Below are positions 32,067 through 39,272 of a DNA stretch of 40,703 nucleotides, piece after piece. The DNA is from Nocardiopsis sp. JB363 (GTDB lineage Bacteria > Actinomycetota > Actinomycetes > Streptosporangiales > Streptosporangiaceae): positions 1 through 40,703 of the forward strand of contig NZ_FRFF01000030.1 in assembly GCF_900143625.1 (NCBI RefSeq), given 5' to 3'. Both the position numbers and the translations under genes were made by a program. Each line of letters opens with the position of its first letter. The first letter of the stretch is position 1. The notes under the pieces were generated by a model. That model had not been told where the DNA came from. It saw only the letters and a list, made by a program, of their open reading frames with translations, and did no database searches.

Positions 32067-32112
32067 CGCACCCACCACGCAACGCCGAGCCAAGTGGTTC
32101 GTGGTGGGTGCG
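32067..32112. promoter_or_regulatory. 13-bp perfect inverted repeat in the nitroreductase/merR promoter region
   Basis: CGCACCCACCACG (32067-32079) and CGTGGTGGGTGCG (32100-32112) face each other across 20 nt. The repeat lies between the divergent nitroreductase and merR genes, with the right arm just before the merR -10. It may be an operator pair for the MerR protein acting on both genes, or a binding site for another factor. Confidence 0.5.
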
Positions 32113-32116
32113 CGGC

Positions 32117-32144
32117 TACACTAGGACCTGACACCGGTGTCAGG
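32117..32144 (+). promoter_or_regulatory. merR -10 box and 18-bp perfect palindromic operator
   Basis: TACACT (32117-32122) is a good -10, followed by CCTGACACCGGTGTCAGG (32127-32144), a perfect palindrome that would cover the transcript start. MerR-type regulators usually bind such dyads; placed over the start point the site would repress the regulator's own gene. Confidence 0.6.
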
Positions 32145-32168
32145 GGCAAATCGGGATGGAGGCCGCTC

Positions 32169-32528
32169 GTGCGGATCGGAGAGCTGGCCGAGAGGACCGG
32201 AGCCAGCGTGCGCTCCCTGCGCTACTACGAGAAGCAGGGCATGCTCTCCAGTCGGCGCAGCGCGAGCGAACAGCGTCACTACGACGAGGCGGCCGTGGAC
32301 CGTGTACTGCTGATCCGCCAGCTCTTCGCCGTCGGCATGAACAGCAAGACCATCGCCGAACTGCTGCCCCACATCGTGCCCTCCGGGCGGAGCTGCCCGC
32401 CCCAGGTACTGCGCCGACTCACCGCCGAACTCGACCGCATCGACGCCCAGGCCGACGCTCTCGCCCGCACACGCCAGACCCTGAACAGCATGGTCGAGGC
32501 CACCCGGGAAGCCATGCGCGGCGTCTGA
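32169..32528 (+). CDS. MerR-family transcriptional regulator
   Basis: A 119-residue regulator with the MerR winged helix: VRIGELAERTGASVRSLRYY, then EKQGMLSSRRSASEQRHYDE, followed by a long coiled-coil dimerisation helix from residue 80 (LRRLTAELDRIDAQADAL). There is no separate drug-binding domain, so effector sensing, if any, uses the short C-terminal end; a single cysteine (SGRSCPPQ) lies before the coiled coil. The GTG at 32169 follows GGAGG. It faces the frameshifted nitroreductase across a promoter region with two large palindromes, a pairing common for MerR regulators and oxidoreductases. Confidence 0.88.
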   Translation: MRIGELAERTGASVRSLRYYEKQGMLSSRRSASEQRHYDEAAVDRVLLIRQLFAVGMNSKTIAELLPHIVPSGRSCPPQVLRRLTAELDRIDAQADALARTRQTLNSMVEATREAMRGV

Positions 32529-32535
32529 ACACCGA

Positions 32536-32577
32536 GGGGAGGGGAGCCCCGACAGGATCTGGTGCTCTCCCCTCCCC
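32536..32577. terminator. Bidirectional terminator between merR and the VOC gene
   Basis: Perfect 11-bp stem GGGGAGGGGAG/CTCCCCTCCCC with a 20-nt loop, 8 nt after the merR stop and 39 nt before the VOC-protein stop. Confidence 0.6.
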
Positions 32578-32615
32578 GGAAGCCATGGCATCGGAACACA
32601 CCGTGCGGACTCGGC

Positions 32616-33014
32616 TCAGGGCGCGGGTTCTCCCGGGTAGGTGCCGAAGGACCACAGGTTGCCCTCCGGGTCGCTGACCGTGAACTCGCGGGACCCGTAA
32701 TCGGTCTCGGCCAACGGCCGCACCACCTCGGCGCCCCGTGCGGTCACCCGTGCGTACAGGGCGTCGGGGTCGGTGGTGACGACGTAGGCGCCCATGGTCC
32801 CGGGCTCGCGTGTGTACTCACTGCCCGGCCGGTGGCTGCCCAGCATCAGGCCGCCCCTGCCCTCGGGCCAGTTGAGCTGTGCGTGGTGGACGGTCTCGCC
32901 TTCGCCGTACCGTGCGGCGACGACGAGACCGAAGGTCTCGACGTAGAAATCGATCAGTTTCGGTGCGTCGGTGGCCTGCAGGGTCACCCAGACGGTGGGA
33001 TTGGTGTCGTTCAT
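32616..33014 (-). CDS. VOC-family protein (glyoxalase/bleomycin resistance-like)
   Basis: A 132-residue vicinal-oxygen-chelate protein. It has the repeated beta-alpha-beta-beta-beta pattern: VWVTLQATDAPKLIDFYVET then FGLVVAARYGEGETVHHAQL, and in the second half TTDPDALYARVTARGAEVVRP and SREFTVSDPEGNLWSFGTY. The DPEGNLWSFG ending is typical of this subgroup. Function may be as a lyase or ligand-binding protein. Its ATG is 5 nt after the stop of the AraC gene, so both are one operon. Confidence 0.87.
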   Translation of the reverse strand: MNDTNPTVWVTLQATDAPKLIDFYVETFGLVVAARYGEGETVHHAQLNWPEGRGGLMLGSHRPGSEYTREPGTMGAYVVTTDPDALYARVTARGAEVVRPLAETDYGSREFTVSDPEGNLWSFGTYPGEPAP

Positions 33015-33019
33015 GGCAC

Positions 33020-33895
33020 TCACTCTGCTCCAGGCGTGTGGGCTCCGTCTTGGATGTTTCGGAACTCCCCGGCCGACCAGGCGCCCGGGGACAACCCGGT
33101 GAAGCGTACGAACTCCCTGTTCAGGTGGGCCTGGTCGCTGAATCCAGCCTGGGCGGCCACCTGCGCGAACCCGGCCCGTCCGTTTTTTCTGATGCCTTCG
33201 GTGATCCTGGCCCGGGCGTGTTCGAAGCGCATCAGTCTGGCCACCGTCTTCGGTGAACGTCCGCACTCGTTGTGGAAGAGGGAGCCCAGGTGGCGTGCGC
33301 TGACCCCGACCTGGGGGGCGAGCGCCCCGATCGGGAGACGTCCTCGGGACTGTTCCAACAACGTCCAGGCATGCACGAGTGCGGCGGGTGGAGCGGACGC
33401 CTCCAGGTCGCGGTAGCGCCGAACCAGGTGGTGGCGCACCAGTGAGAAAGCCTCGTCCCAGCCTCGGCTCCGTGACAGCCGGTCCAGGACCCGGGCCCCT
33501 TGAGGGCCGAGGAACTCCGCCCCGTCGAAGTCGCTCACGTCCAGCCACGCGCTGGGGACACCGAACAGTGCCCGGCAGGCCAACGGGTGCACCGCGAGCT
33601 GGACTCCGGCTTGGCCTGGACGCTGTCGAACACGGCTGGCCGCCACGTGCAGTCCGCCGAGGATCACCGGGTTGGGTCGGGCAGCGGACAAAGCGTCCAG
33701 GGTGTCCGCGGCCTCCACGCCCTCGTCCAGGCTCAGTATGAACGTCAGCGACGCCGAGGGAAGACCGAGGTGGACCGCGTCGGGCACGTCGAGCCCTCGG
33801 TAGCCGACCATCGAGGCGACCCCCGGAGCGCTGTGCGGCGCGGCCATGGCGAAGTCCCAGGCCACAGGCCGTTCTGTGCTGCCCACGACACCCAC
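33020..33895 (-). CDS. AraC-family transcriptional regulator with C-terminal HTH
   Basis: A 291-residue regulator. The N-terminal 150 residues are variable, with a cupin-like sensor region (PVILGGLHVAASRVRQRPGQ, VQLAVHPLACRALFG). The C-terminal domain holds IGALAPQVGVSARHLGSLFHN and FAQVAAQAGFSDQAHLNREF, the two AraC helix-turn-helix units, and the RFTGLSPGAW signature follows. The GTG start at 33893-33895 has a -10-like TAGCGT right before it and may be leaderless; GTG 33886 is an alternative. It is cotranscribed with the VOC protein, which it may regulate along with other targets. Confidence 0.86.
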   Translation of the reverse strand: MGVVGSTERPVAWDFAMAAPHSAPGVASMVGYRGLDVPDAVHLGLPSASLTFILSLDEGVEAADTLDALSAARPNPVILGGLHVAASRVRQRPGQAGVQLAVHPLACRALFGVPSAWLDVSDFDGAEFLGPQGARVLDRLSRSRGWDEAFSLVRHHLVRRYRDLEASAPPAALVHAWTLLEQSRGRLPIGALAPQVGVSARHLGSLFHNECGRSPKTVARLMRFEHARARITEGIRKNGRAGFAQVAAQAGFSDQAHLNREFVRFTGLSPGAWSAGEFRNIQDGAHTPGAE

Positions 33896-33927
33896 GCTAA
33901 CAGTCCGGGGCCCGCTGTTTCGAGCAA

Positions 33928-33966
33928 CGATTCGGGGGTGACCGGTCGCCGGTCACCCCCGAATCG
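33928..33966 (-). terminator. Terminator of the sugar-porter MFS gene
   Basis: Perfect 18-bp arms (33928-33945 and 33949-33966) with a 3-nt TCG loop, 26 nt past the MFS stop in the leftward direction and close to the start of the AraC gene, which it insulates. Confidence 0.85.
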
Positions 33967-33991
33967 CGCATCTCAGACCAGGCCGCGCGGG

Positions 33992-35410
33992 TCAGCCCTG
34001 CATCTCCTCCAGAGTTTTTCCCTTGGTCTCTTTAACGAATTTGAGCACCAGGAAGAACGAGACCAGTGCGAACCCCGCGTACATCAGGTACGCCCCCGAC
34101 AGGTTCCAGTCGCGTAGCGATGGGAAGCTGACGGTGACGAGCCAGTTGGCCAGCCACTGGGTGGCGGTGGCCACGCCCATGGCGGCCGCACGGATGCGCA
34201 GCGGGAACATCTCCCCCAGCAGCACCCACACCACCACACCCCAGGACAGGGCGAAGAAGAGCACGAACGAGCTCGCCGCGACCAGTGCCATCGCCGCCCA
34301 CTCGAAGGCGAGGGTGACCTCGTCGCCCTCCACCCGGGCGTTGCTGAAGGCGAAGGCCGCGCTGGCCAGCGCGATGGTCATGCCCGCCGAACCCACCAGC
34401 AGCAAGGGTTTACGGCCGATCTTGTCCACCAGCATGATCGCGATCACGGTGCCCACGATGTTGACGATCGAGGTGAACAGGCTCAGCAGAAGGGAGTCGG
34501 ACTCGGCCACGCCCACCGACTGCCACAGCGAGCTGGAGTAGTAGAAGATGACGTTGATGCCCACCAGCTGTTGGAAGGCGGAGACGGCCATACCGATCCA
34601 CACGATGGGCAACAGGCCGTAGCGTCCGGTCAGGTCGCGCAGTTTGGGCCGCACCTCCGATCCCAGCGCCTCGCGGATCTCGGTGATGCGCTGGTCGACA
34701 CGAGCACCACCCTCGACCTCGGCCAGGATCTTGCGAGCCTGGTCGGTCTTGCCGACCCGCACCAGGTATCTGGGCGATTCGGGGATGACCAGGCTCAACC
34801 CCAGATAGATCAGGGCGGGCAGTACCTCCACGGCCAGCATCCACTGCCAGGCCTGGATCGGGCCGATCGGGTTGTGGGCGCTGCCGCCCGCCCCGGCGGC
34901 GATGGCGTAGTTGATCAGCTGGGAGGAGGCGATGCCCAGCACGATGGCGAGCTGCTGCAGGGAGGCCAGACGTCCACGGTAGGCCGCCGGAGAGACCTCG
35001 GCGATGTAGGTGGGCGCGATCACCGAGGCCATGCCGATGGCCACACCGCCCACGATCCGCCACGCGGTCAGGTCCCACACGCTGAAGGGCAGCGCCGAAC
35101 CGATGGCGCTGATCGCGAAGAGGACACCGGCGATCTGCATGACGCGGATACGGCCGAGGCGGTCGGCGACGTTGCCGGCGACGGCGGCACCCACCACACA
35201 CCCCAACAACGCGGAGGCGATGGTGAACCCCAGGACCCCCGGACCCACCTGGAAACGGTCCTGGATGGCGTCGACGGCGCCGTTGATGACGGCGCTGTCG
35301 TAACCGAACAGGAAACCGCCCATCGCGGCGGCCGCCGCGATCATGGTCACGTGGGCGAGGTTGGCGCCACCGTCCTGGTGGCCGACCCCGCCCGTGCTGG
35401 CATGGCTCAC
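33992..35410 (-). CDS. Sugar porter-family MFS transporter
   Basis: A 472-residue proton-coupled sugar transporter of the XylE/GalP/IolT group. The first helix motif is AAAAAMGGFLFGYDSAVINGA, followed by the loop VADRLGRIRVM, the IPESPRYLVRVGK signature (PESPR) that marks the family, QQLVGINVIFYYSS in helix 7 and LVDKIGRKPLLLVG in loop 8-9. All the sugar-porter signatures are present. The GTG at 35408-35410 follows GGAAGGAGC. It has its own terminator and lies alone, so the substrate is not predictable, though the nearby ABC importer locus shows a sugar-adapted neighbourhood. Confidence 0.93.
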   Translation of the reverse strand: MSHASTGGVGHQDGGANLAHVTMIAAAAAMGGFLFGYDSAVINGAVDAIQDRFQVGPGVLGFTIASALLGCVVGAAVAGNVADRLGRIRVMQIAGVLFAISAIGSALPFSVWDLTAWRIVGGVAIGMASVIAPTYIAEVSPAAYRGRLASLQQLAIVLGIASSQLINYAIAAGAGGSAHNPIGPIQAWQWMLAVEVLPALIYLGLSLVIPESPRYLVRVGKTDQARKILAEVEGGARVDQRITEIREALGSEVRPKLRDLTGRYGLLPIVWIGMAVSAFQQLVGINVIFYYSSSLWQSVGVAESDSLLLSLFTSIVNIVGTVIAIMLVDKIGRKPLLLVGSAGMTIALASAAFAFSNARVEGDEVTLAFEWAAMALVAASSFVLFFALSWGVVVWVLLGEMFPLRIRAAAMGVATATQWLANWLVTVSFPSLRDWNLSGAYLMYAGFALVSFFLVLKFVKETKGKTLEEMQG

Positions 35411-35443
35411 TTTGGAGCTCCTTCCCCTGGGCACGCCTGAGAG

Positions 35444-35471
35444 CCCGTTGGACACCACGTTGCCCAACGGG
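35444..35471. repeat. Inverted repeat in the sugar-porter leader
   Basis: CCCGTTGG and CCAACGGG, 8-bp perfect arms around 12 nt, begin 34 bp upstream of the GTG start. It may be an operator or a leader stem. Confidence 0.4.
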
Positions 35472-35548
35472 ATCGGGACATGCGAGAGCGCAACGCTGAC
35501 GTGGCCGAACACGCTCCGATGTTTGGCCTTCAGCAGACTGCGGGGACC

Positions 35549-35577
35549 TTACTACGCATCCTTGCCATAACTACGCA
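35549..35577. repeat. Direct repeat upstream of the sugar-porter gene
   Basis: TTACTACGCA (35549-35558) and TAACTACGCA (35568-35577) are direct repeats 19 bp apart in a low-GC patch, about 140 bp upstream of the sugar porter. TCACCTAATGGTGA (35593-35606), an inverted repeat, follows. These look like regulator binding sites in an interval (35411-35646) that contains no gene. Confidence 0.4.
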
Positions 35578-35646
35578 GAGGGGCGTCTTAACTCACCTAA
35601 TGGTGATCCCATACGCTGTGTCTCCAAGTGGTGACGGCGTACTGAT

Positions 35647-36132
35647 TCAGAGAAGCCCGTTGACGACCGGCTGCCCGCCCTCTTCGCTGATCAGCAGGAC
35701 CATGCGGGGCACCGCCAAGACCCGGAAGGGCCCCTTGTCCCCGTAGCGGAGCAGTTCGCCGCGGTCGACGCGCTCGATCTTCGACCCGTCCCAGGGCAGG
35801 ATCCGAACGGCGTCCCCGTCCACGATGCGCCCACCCGAACGCACCACCACCTCCAACTCCTGCCCGGGCCAGGCGTAGGACCAGGTGGGGACCCCACCCC
35901 GAGGGTCCAGGCCCTGAAGACGATCCCCGAAGTGGATCACCGCCCCATGAGCGGTGGGATGGACACCGTGCACAGGGGGATCGACCACGCCGTACCAGGC
36001 CAGACGCCGCACCGTGTCCGGGACCGCGGGTACCTCCCCCGCCTCGACCGAGTGGTGCTGTTGGGGCAGGGACCACGCCATGGCGGCCCCCACGACCAGG
36101 GCCGAGGAGAACGAAAGGGGAAGGTCTCGCAT
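35647..36132 (-). CDS. Predicted secreted or membrane-anchored protein, propeller-like
   Basis: A 161-residue protein with an N-terminal hydrophobic segment (SFSSALVVGAAMAWSL) likely to be a signal peptide or anchor. The body has repeated strand-turn units such as AVIHFGDRLQGLDPRGGVPTW, ELEVVVRSGGRIVDGDAVRI and FRVLAVPRMVLLISEEGGQP, which look like PQQ or WD40-type propeller blades. It is too short for a full propeller, so it may be a truncated family member or a small beta protein. ATG 36132 has AGGGTGATC upstream. I do not recognise a function. Confidence 0.55.
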   Translation of the reverse strand: MRDLPLSFSSALVVGAAMAWSLPQQHHSVEAGEVPAVPDTVRRLAWYGVVDPPVHGVHPTAHGAVIHFGDRLQGLDPRGGVPTWSYAWPGQELEVVVRSGGRIVDGDAVRILPWDGSKIERVDRGELLRYGDKGPFRVLAVPRMVLLISEEGGQPVVNGLL

Positions 36133-36216
36133 GAGCGATCACCCTAGGCCGGACCGCGCTCCCTGCTTTCTCGATGGCCGAGTTCGGCCACTACCGGTGT
36201 CCTCCCGGACACGCGT

Positions 36217-36246
36217 GTGGGCGCCGCGCTCTTGCACGGCGCCCAC
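36217..36246 (-). terminator. Terminator of the YiaA/YiaB-type gene
   Basis: Perfect 10-bp stem GTGGGCGCCG/CGGCGCCCAC with a 10-nt loop, 12 nt past the stop codon at 36258 in the leftward direction. Confidence 0.6.
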
Positions 36247-36257
36247 GACCGGGCTTC

Positions 36258-36545
36258 TCAACCGCGCTGCTGGGCGGGGTCGCCCTGCCAGATCGGCATC
36301 TGCTGGTACAGCTGCGCCTGCTCGGCCGCGAGCACGTCGTCCTGGCGGTCGCGCACGCACTTGGCCAGGGTGAACGCGGAGGTGATCACGAAGAGCACGC
36401 TCATGCCCAGGAAGGCCCGCATCCACAGGTCGACGGGGAGAAAGATGATTCCGGCGCCGACACCGACGGTGGAGATCGCGAAGGCCAGGATCGACTGGAG
36501 GTAGAACTGTGCGGTGGACCGGGGCTGAGGGATCGGTGTGTTCAT
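36258..36545 (-). CDS. YiaA/YiaB family inner-membrane protein
   Basis: A 95-residue membrane protein with two helices, AQFYLQSILAFAISTVGVGAGIIFLPV and RAFLGMSVLFVITSAFTLAK, separated by a short loop with DLWM. It is followed by a cytoplasmic tail CVRDRQDD. This is the YiaAB two-helix domain (Pfam PF05360), of unknown function and often envelope-stress linked. The ATG at 36543-36545 has no strong ribosome site. A palindrome 34 bp upstream resembles the MacR box, so an envelope two-component system may control it. Confidence 0.82.
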   Translation of the reverse strand: MNTPIPQPRSTAQFYLQSILAFAISTVGVGAGIIFLPVDLWMRAFLGMSVLFVITSAFTLAKCVRDRQDDVLAAEQAQLYQQMPIWQGDPAQQRG

Positions 36546-36578
36546 GTGTCCATGGTGTGCGAACACCCGGCGAGGGGC

Positions 36579-36596
36579 TTGAGTACACCTACTCAA
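36579..36596. promoter_or_regulatory. MacR-box-like operator
   Basis: TTGAGTA-CACC-TACTCAA is a perfect 18-bp palindrome with 7-bp arms. As I recall it, the Streptomyces MacR box is TGAGTAC-NN-GTACTCA, and this site differs from that at one position. Known MacRS targets are mostly membrane or secreted proteins. It lies upstream of the YiaA/YiaB-type gene and just past the flavoenzyme stop. Confidence 0.55.
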
Positions 36597-36614
36597 AACC
36601 CGGGCCTCGATCAC

Positions 36615-37733
36615 TCAGCTCGGCTGCTGTGTCCGGTCCGGGACGAAGGCCGACAGGTCCAGGCCCGGGTCCTCCCCCATCGCCAGCCGGGCGGCGACCG
36701 TCCCTTGGAACGGACCGAAGGTGAGTCCCTGTGACCCCAGGCCGGTGGCCACCAGCACCCCGGGCAGCCGTTCGGTCGGCCCCAACAGCTGCGCGCCGTC
36801 ATGGGTGCCCGGACGGAACCCCACCCGGGTCTCGACCACAGTGGACTCCGCCAGATCCGGCAGGACCTCCAGCGCCGTGGACAGATTGCCCAGCAGCCCC
36901 GAGGCCGTCACCCGATGGTCGAACCCGGCCTCGGGTTCCCAGGTGCCGCCGGTGACCACCCGATCCGAGGCGGTGGCGCTCACGAAGTAGTCGCGTTCTC
37001 CGAACCGCACCACCGGCCAGGCGCGGGTGGTGCGACCGGGAAGGGCGAAGTGCGTCGACTGTCCGCGCACGGGACGCACGCCCACCTCGACCCCGGCCAC
37101 CGCCAACAGGTCCGCCGACCAGGCCCCGGCCGCGACGATCACCGTGGTCGCCGTCAACTCCTCGGAGCCCACGCGCACGCCCCTCACCCGCTCGCCGTTC
37201 CACAGCAGGCGCGCGTCGCCCTTGTAGTAGCGCAGGCCCCGCTCCTCGGCGGCGTGGAACAGGGACGTCCTCGCGGCGTGCCCGTTCACCCGGGCCATGC
37301 CTTCGACGTGGACCCCGCCGTATTCGGCCGGCACCAGCGGGAAACGTTCGCGTGGCTCCCCCGGAGCCAGACGTTCCACCCGCCCCATGGTGGCGAACTC
37401 CGGGCGCCGCGAGAGGGTGCTGAGCAGCTCGAACCCGGCGTCATCGCCCTCTCGGTCCACCGACAGGCCACCGACCACCTCGAAACCGGGGTCATGGCCG
37501 TCCTGGACCAGCTCGGCCATCAACCGTGGGTAGTGCGCGGCCGCTGCGGTCTTGAACCCCTGATCGGCGGGCGAGTCCCAGGGGAAGGGCCAAGGGTGGA
37601 CGATGCCCGTCCCCGCCGCGGTGGCCTGCCCCGGATGGGAGGCGTCCACCAGTGCCGTGGACACGCCCTTCTTGGTCAGGTGGAACGCCGCACTGGTACC
37701 CACGATGCCGCCGCCGACCACGATCACGTCCAT
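36615..37733 (-). CDS. FAD-dependent oxidoreductase, DAO family
   Basis: A 372-residue flavoenzyme of the D-amino acid oxidase/glycine oxidase/sarcosine oxidase group (Pfam PF01266). The N-terminal DVIVVGGGIVGTSAAFHLTK is the FAD dinucleotide-binding fold, with LVDASHPGQATAAGTGIVHP next, then ATTVIVAAGAWSADLL and VRPVRGQSTHFAL. GVLVATGLGSQGLTFGP near the end contacts the cofactor. It would oxidise an amine or D-amino acid. The ATG at 37731-37733 follows GGTGGAGA. It is divergent from the DDAH gene, hinting at a role in methylated arginine or amine turnover, which is inference. Confidence 0.87.
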   Translation of the reverse strand: MDVIVVGGGIVGTSAAFHLTKKGVSTALVDASHPGQATAAGTGIVHPWPFPWDSPADQGFKTAAAAHYPRLMAELVQDGHDPGFEVVGGLSVDREGDDAGFELLSTLSRRPEFATMGRVERLAPGEPRERFPLVPAEYGGVHVEGMARVNGHAARTSLFHAAEERGLRYYKGDARLLWNGERVRGVRVGSEELTATTVIVAAGAWSADLLAVAGVEVGVRPVRGQSTHFALPGRTTRAWPVVRFGERDYFVSATASDRVVTGGTWEPEAGFDHRVTASGLLGNLSTALEVLPDLAESTVVETRVGFRPGTHDGAQLLGPTERLPGVLVATGLGSQGLTFGPFQGTVAARLAMGEDPGLDLSAFVPDRTQQPS

Positions 37734-37879
37734 GGTCTCCACCCTGCCCCGGCCCCGGGGCCGGCACAAGTCGTTGGACCCGCGTGCCGGTCACCGGATC
37801 CGGGTAGGGGCGCGCGATAGGCTGCGGCTCCTCCCAGGAAGCCCGGCCCCCTCGCCCATTTCCTTCGCCGGAGGTCGAA

Positions 37880-38674
37880 TTGGACGGATACACCTACCAC
37901 GGAGTCGCGCTGACACGGCGTCCCGGACCGCGACTGGCAGACGGGATCGTCACCCACGTCGCCCGTTCGGCGGTGGACCCGGTGCTGGCCGCGCGTCAGT
38001 ACACGATCTATCAGGAGACGCTGGCCTCGGCGGGCTGGCGGGTCGTCGAGGTGGACACGACACTCGAACATCCGGACTCGGTGTTCGTGGAGGACACCCT
38101 GGTGGTGTGCGAGGACCTGGCGGTGGTGACCCGGCCCGGCGCGCTGGAGCGTCGTGGTGAGGTCGAGGGCGCCGAGAAGGCCGCCTGCTCCCTGGGATTG
38201 CGGGTGGCCCGGATCGAGGAACCCGCGACCTTGGAGGGCGGGGACGTCCTACAGGTGGGGTCCACCGTCTACGTGGGGGTGGGCGGGCGCACCAATGTCG
38301 AGGGCGCCGAGCAGCTCGAACGGCTGCTGGCCCCCTTGGGTCGCAAGGTGTCTCAGGTGTCCTTGGGTCGGGTGCTGCACCTGAAGTCCGCGATGACCGC
38401 GCTGCCCGACGGTTCCCTGGTGGGACTGCCCGATCTGGTGGAGACCGCGGGCCTGCCACCGATCCGCCGCGCCCCCGAGGAACCAGGAGCCCACGTGGTG
38501 CCCTTGGGTGGGAAGGATGTGCTGGTCAGCGCCGCCGCAGGTGAGACCGTTCGGCTGCTGGCCGCCGACCATTGGCGGGTGCTGCCGGTGGACATCTCCG
38601 AGTTCGAGAAGTTGGAGGGCTGCGTGACCTGCCTGAGCGTCCTGGTCCCCGACCGCCCCGAAGGTGCCTCCTAG
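37880..38674 (+). CDS. Dimethylarginine dimethylaminohydrolase (DDAH)
   Basis: A 264-residue enzyme of the DDAH type, in the guanidine-modifying (pentein) fold, which hydrolyses N-omega-methylated arginines to citrulline and methylamines. Motifs in order are EHPDSVFVEDTLVV (substrate-binding), TLEGGDVLQVG, GGRTNVEG, HLKSAMTALPDGSL with catalytic His167, and the nucleophile in LEGCVTCLSVLV (Cys251, in place of the EGGLTC motif). The TTG at 37880-37882 follows CGGAGGTCGAA. The stop TAG (38672-38674) overlaps the stop of the convergent CGNR gene in a shared CTAG. Confidence 0.9.
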   Translation: MDGYTYHGVALTRRPGPRLADGIVTHVARSAVDPVLAARQYTIYQETLASAGWRVVEVDTTLEHPDSVFVEDTLVVCEDLAVVTRPGALERRGEVEGAEKAACSLGLRVARIEEPATLEGGDVLQVGSTVYVGVGGRTNVEGAEQLERLLAPLGRKVSQVSLGRVLHLKSAMTALPDGSLVGLPDLVETAGLPPIRRAPEEPGAHVVPLGGKDVLVSAAAGETVRLLAADHWRVLPVDISEFEKLEGCVTCLSVLVPDRPEGAS

Positions 38675-39213
38675 GCGCGGTCACGGCGGTGGGCGGCGAC
38701 CCGGGCGCGGGTGGCGCATCGGCGGGAGCAGAACCGTCGTGTGCCACCGTGCGCGGTGTCGACGAACACCCGATCGCACGCGTGCGCGGCGCACACCCCG
38801 CCGGGTCGGCGTCGGCGTTCGCTGATCAGACGGACCAGGAACAGGCTGGTGGAGGCCACGAACCACTCGTCCCAGGGTGCCTCGTCGTCACTGTCCACGT
38901 GCAGGTGCCAGGGGTGGGTGCCGCCGTGGTCGGAGAGCCGGAGCGGGTGGGTCTCCCTGGCGAGGAGGGCGTTGACGCGTTGGGCGGCCTGGTCCAGGGT
39001 CGGGGCGGCCAGGACGTGGCGCAGTTCGACGGCGACCTCGCGCAGGGCACCGACGTCCTCCGAGGTCAGGTCCGGGTCGGTCTCGCCGTGTTCGGCGAAC
39101 AGGGCGGCGATCCGCCGCACGTCCACGTCCTCCTCGGCCAGGGCGTTGAGCAGGTCGGTGGTGCGTTCGGCCATCGCGCGTGTGGAACCCACCGGGTGCG
39201 GTGCTGTGGTCAT
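38671..39213 (-). CDS. CGNR zinc-finger domain protein
   Basis: A 180-residue protein with a helical N-terminal ABATE-type domain (residues 10-125; VELRHVLAAPTLDQAAQRVNAL, then PLRLSDHGGTHPWHLHV) and a C-terminal stress-linked CGNR zinc finger. The four cysteines are at CAAHACDRVFVD and RRFCSRRCATRARVAAHR, with CATR replacing the eponymous CGNR. These are probable DNA-binding regulators of stress-related genes. The ATG at 39211-39213 follows TTGGAGG. It is convergent with DDAH, sharing its stop bases. The CATR variant keeps the zinc-binding cysteine but has lost the central Gly-Asn. Confidence 0.85.
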   Translation of the reverse strand: MTTAPHPVGSTRAMAERTTDLLNALAEEDVDVRRIAALFAEHGETDPDLTSEDVGALREVAVELRHVLAAPTLDQAAQRVNALLARETHPLRLSDHGGTHPWHLHVDSDDEAPWDEWFVASTSLFLVRLISERRRRPGGVCAAHACDRVFVDTAHGGTRRFCSRRCATRARVAAHRRDRA

Positions 39214-39272
39214 GCCTCCAAGGTAACGCCCATGATGCGGCCGGCAGTTACTTTGTGCCGTCCTGTGCATGG

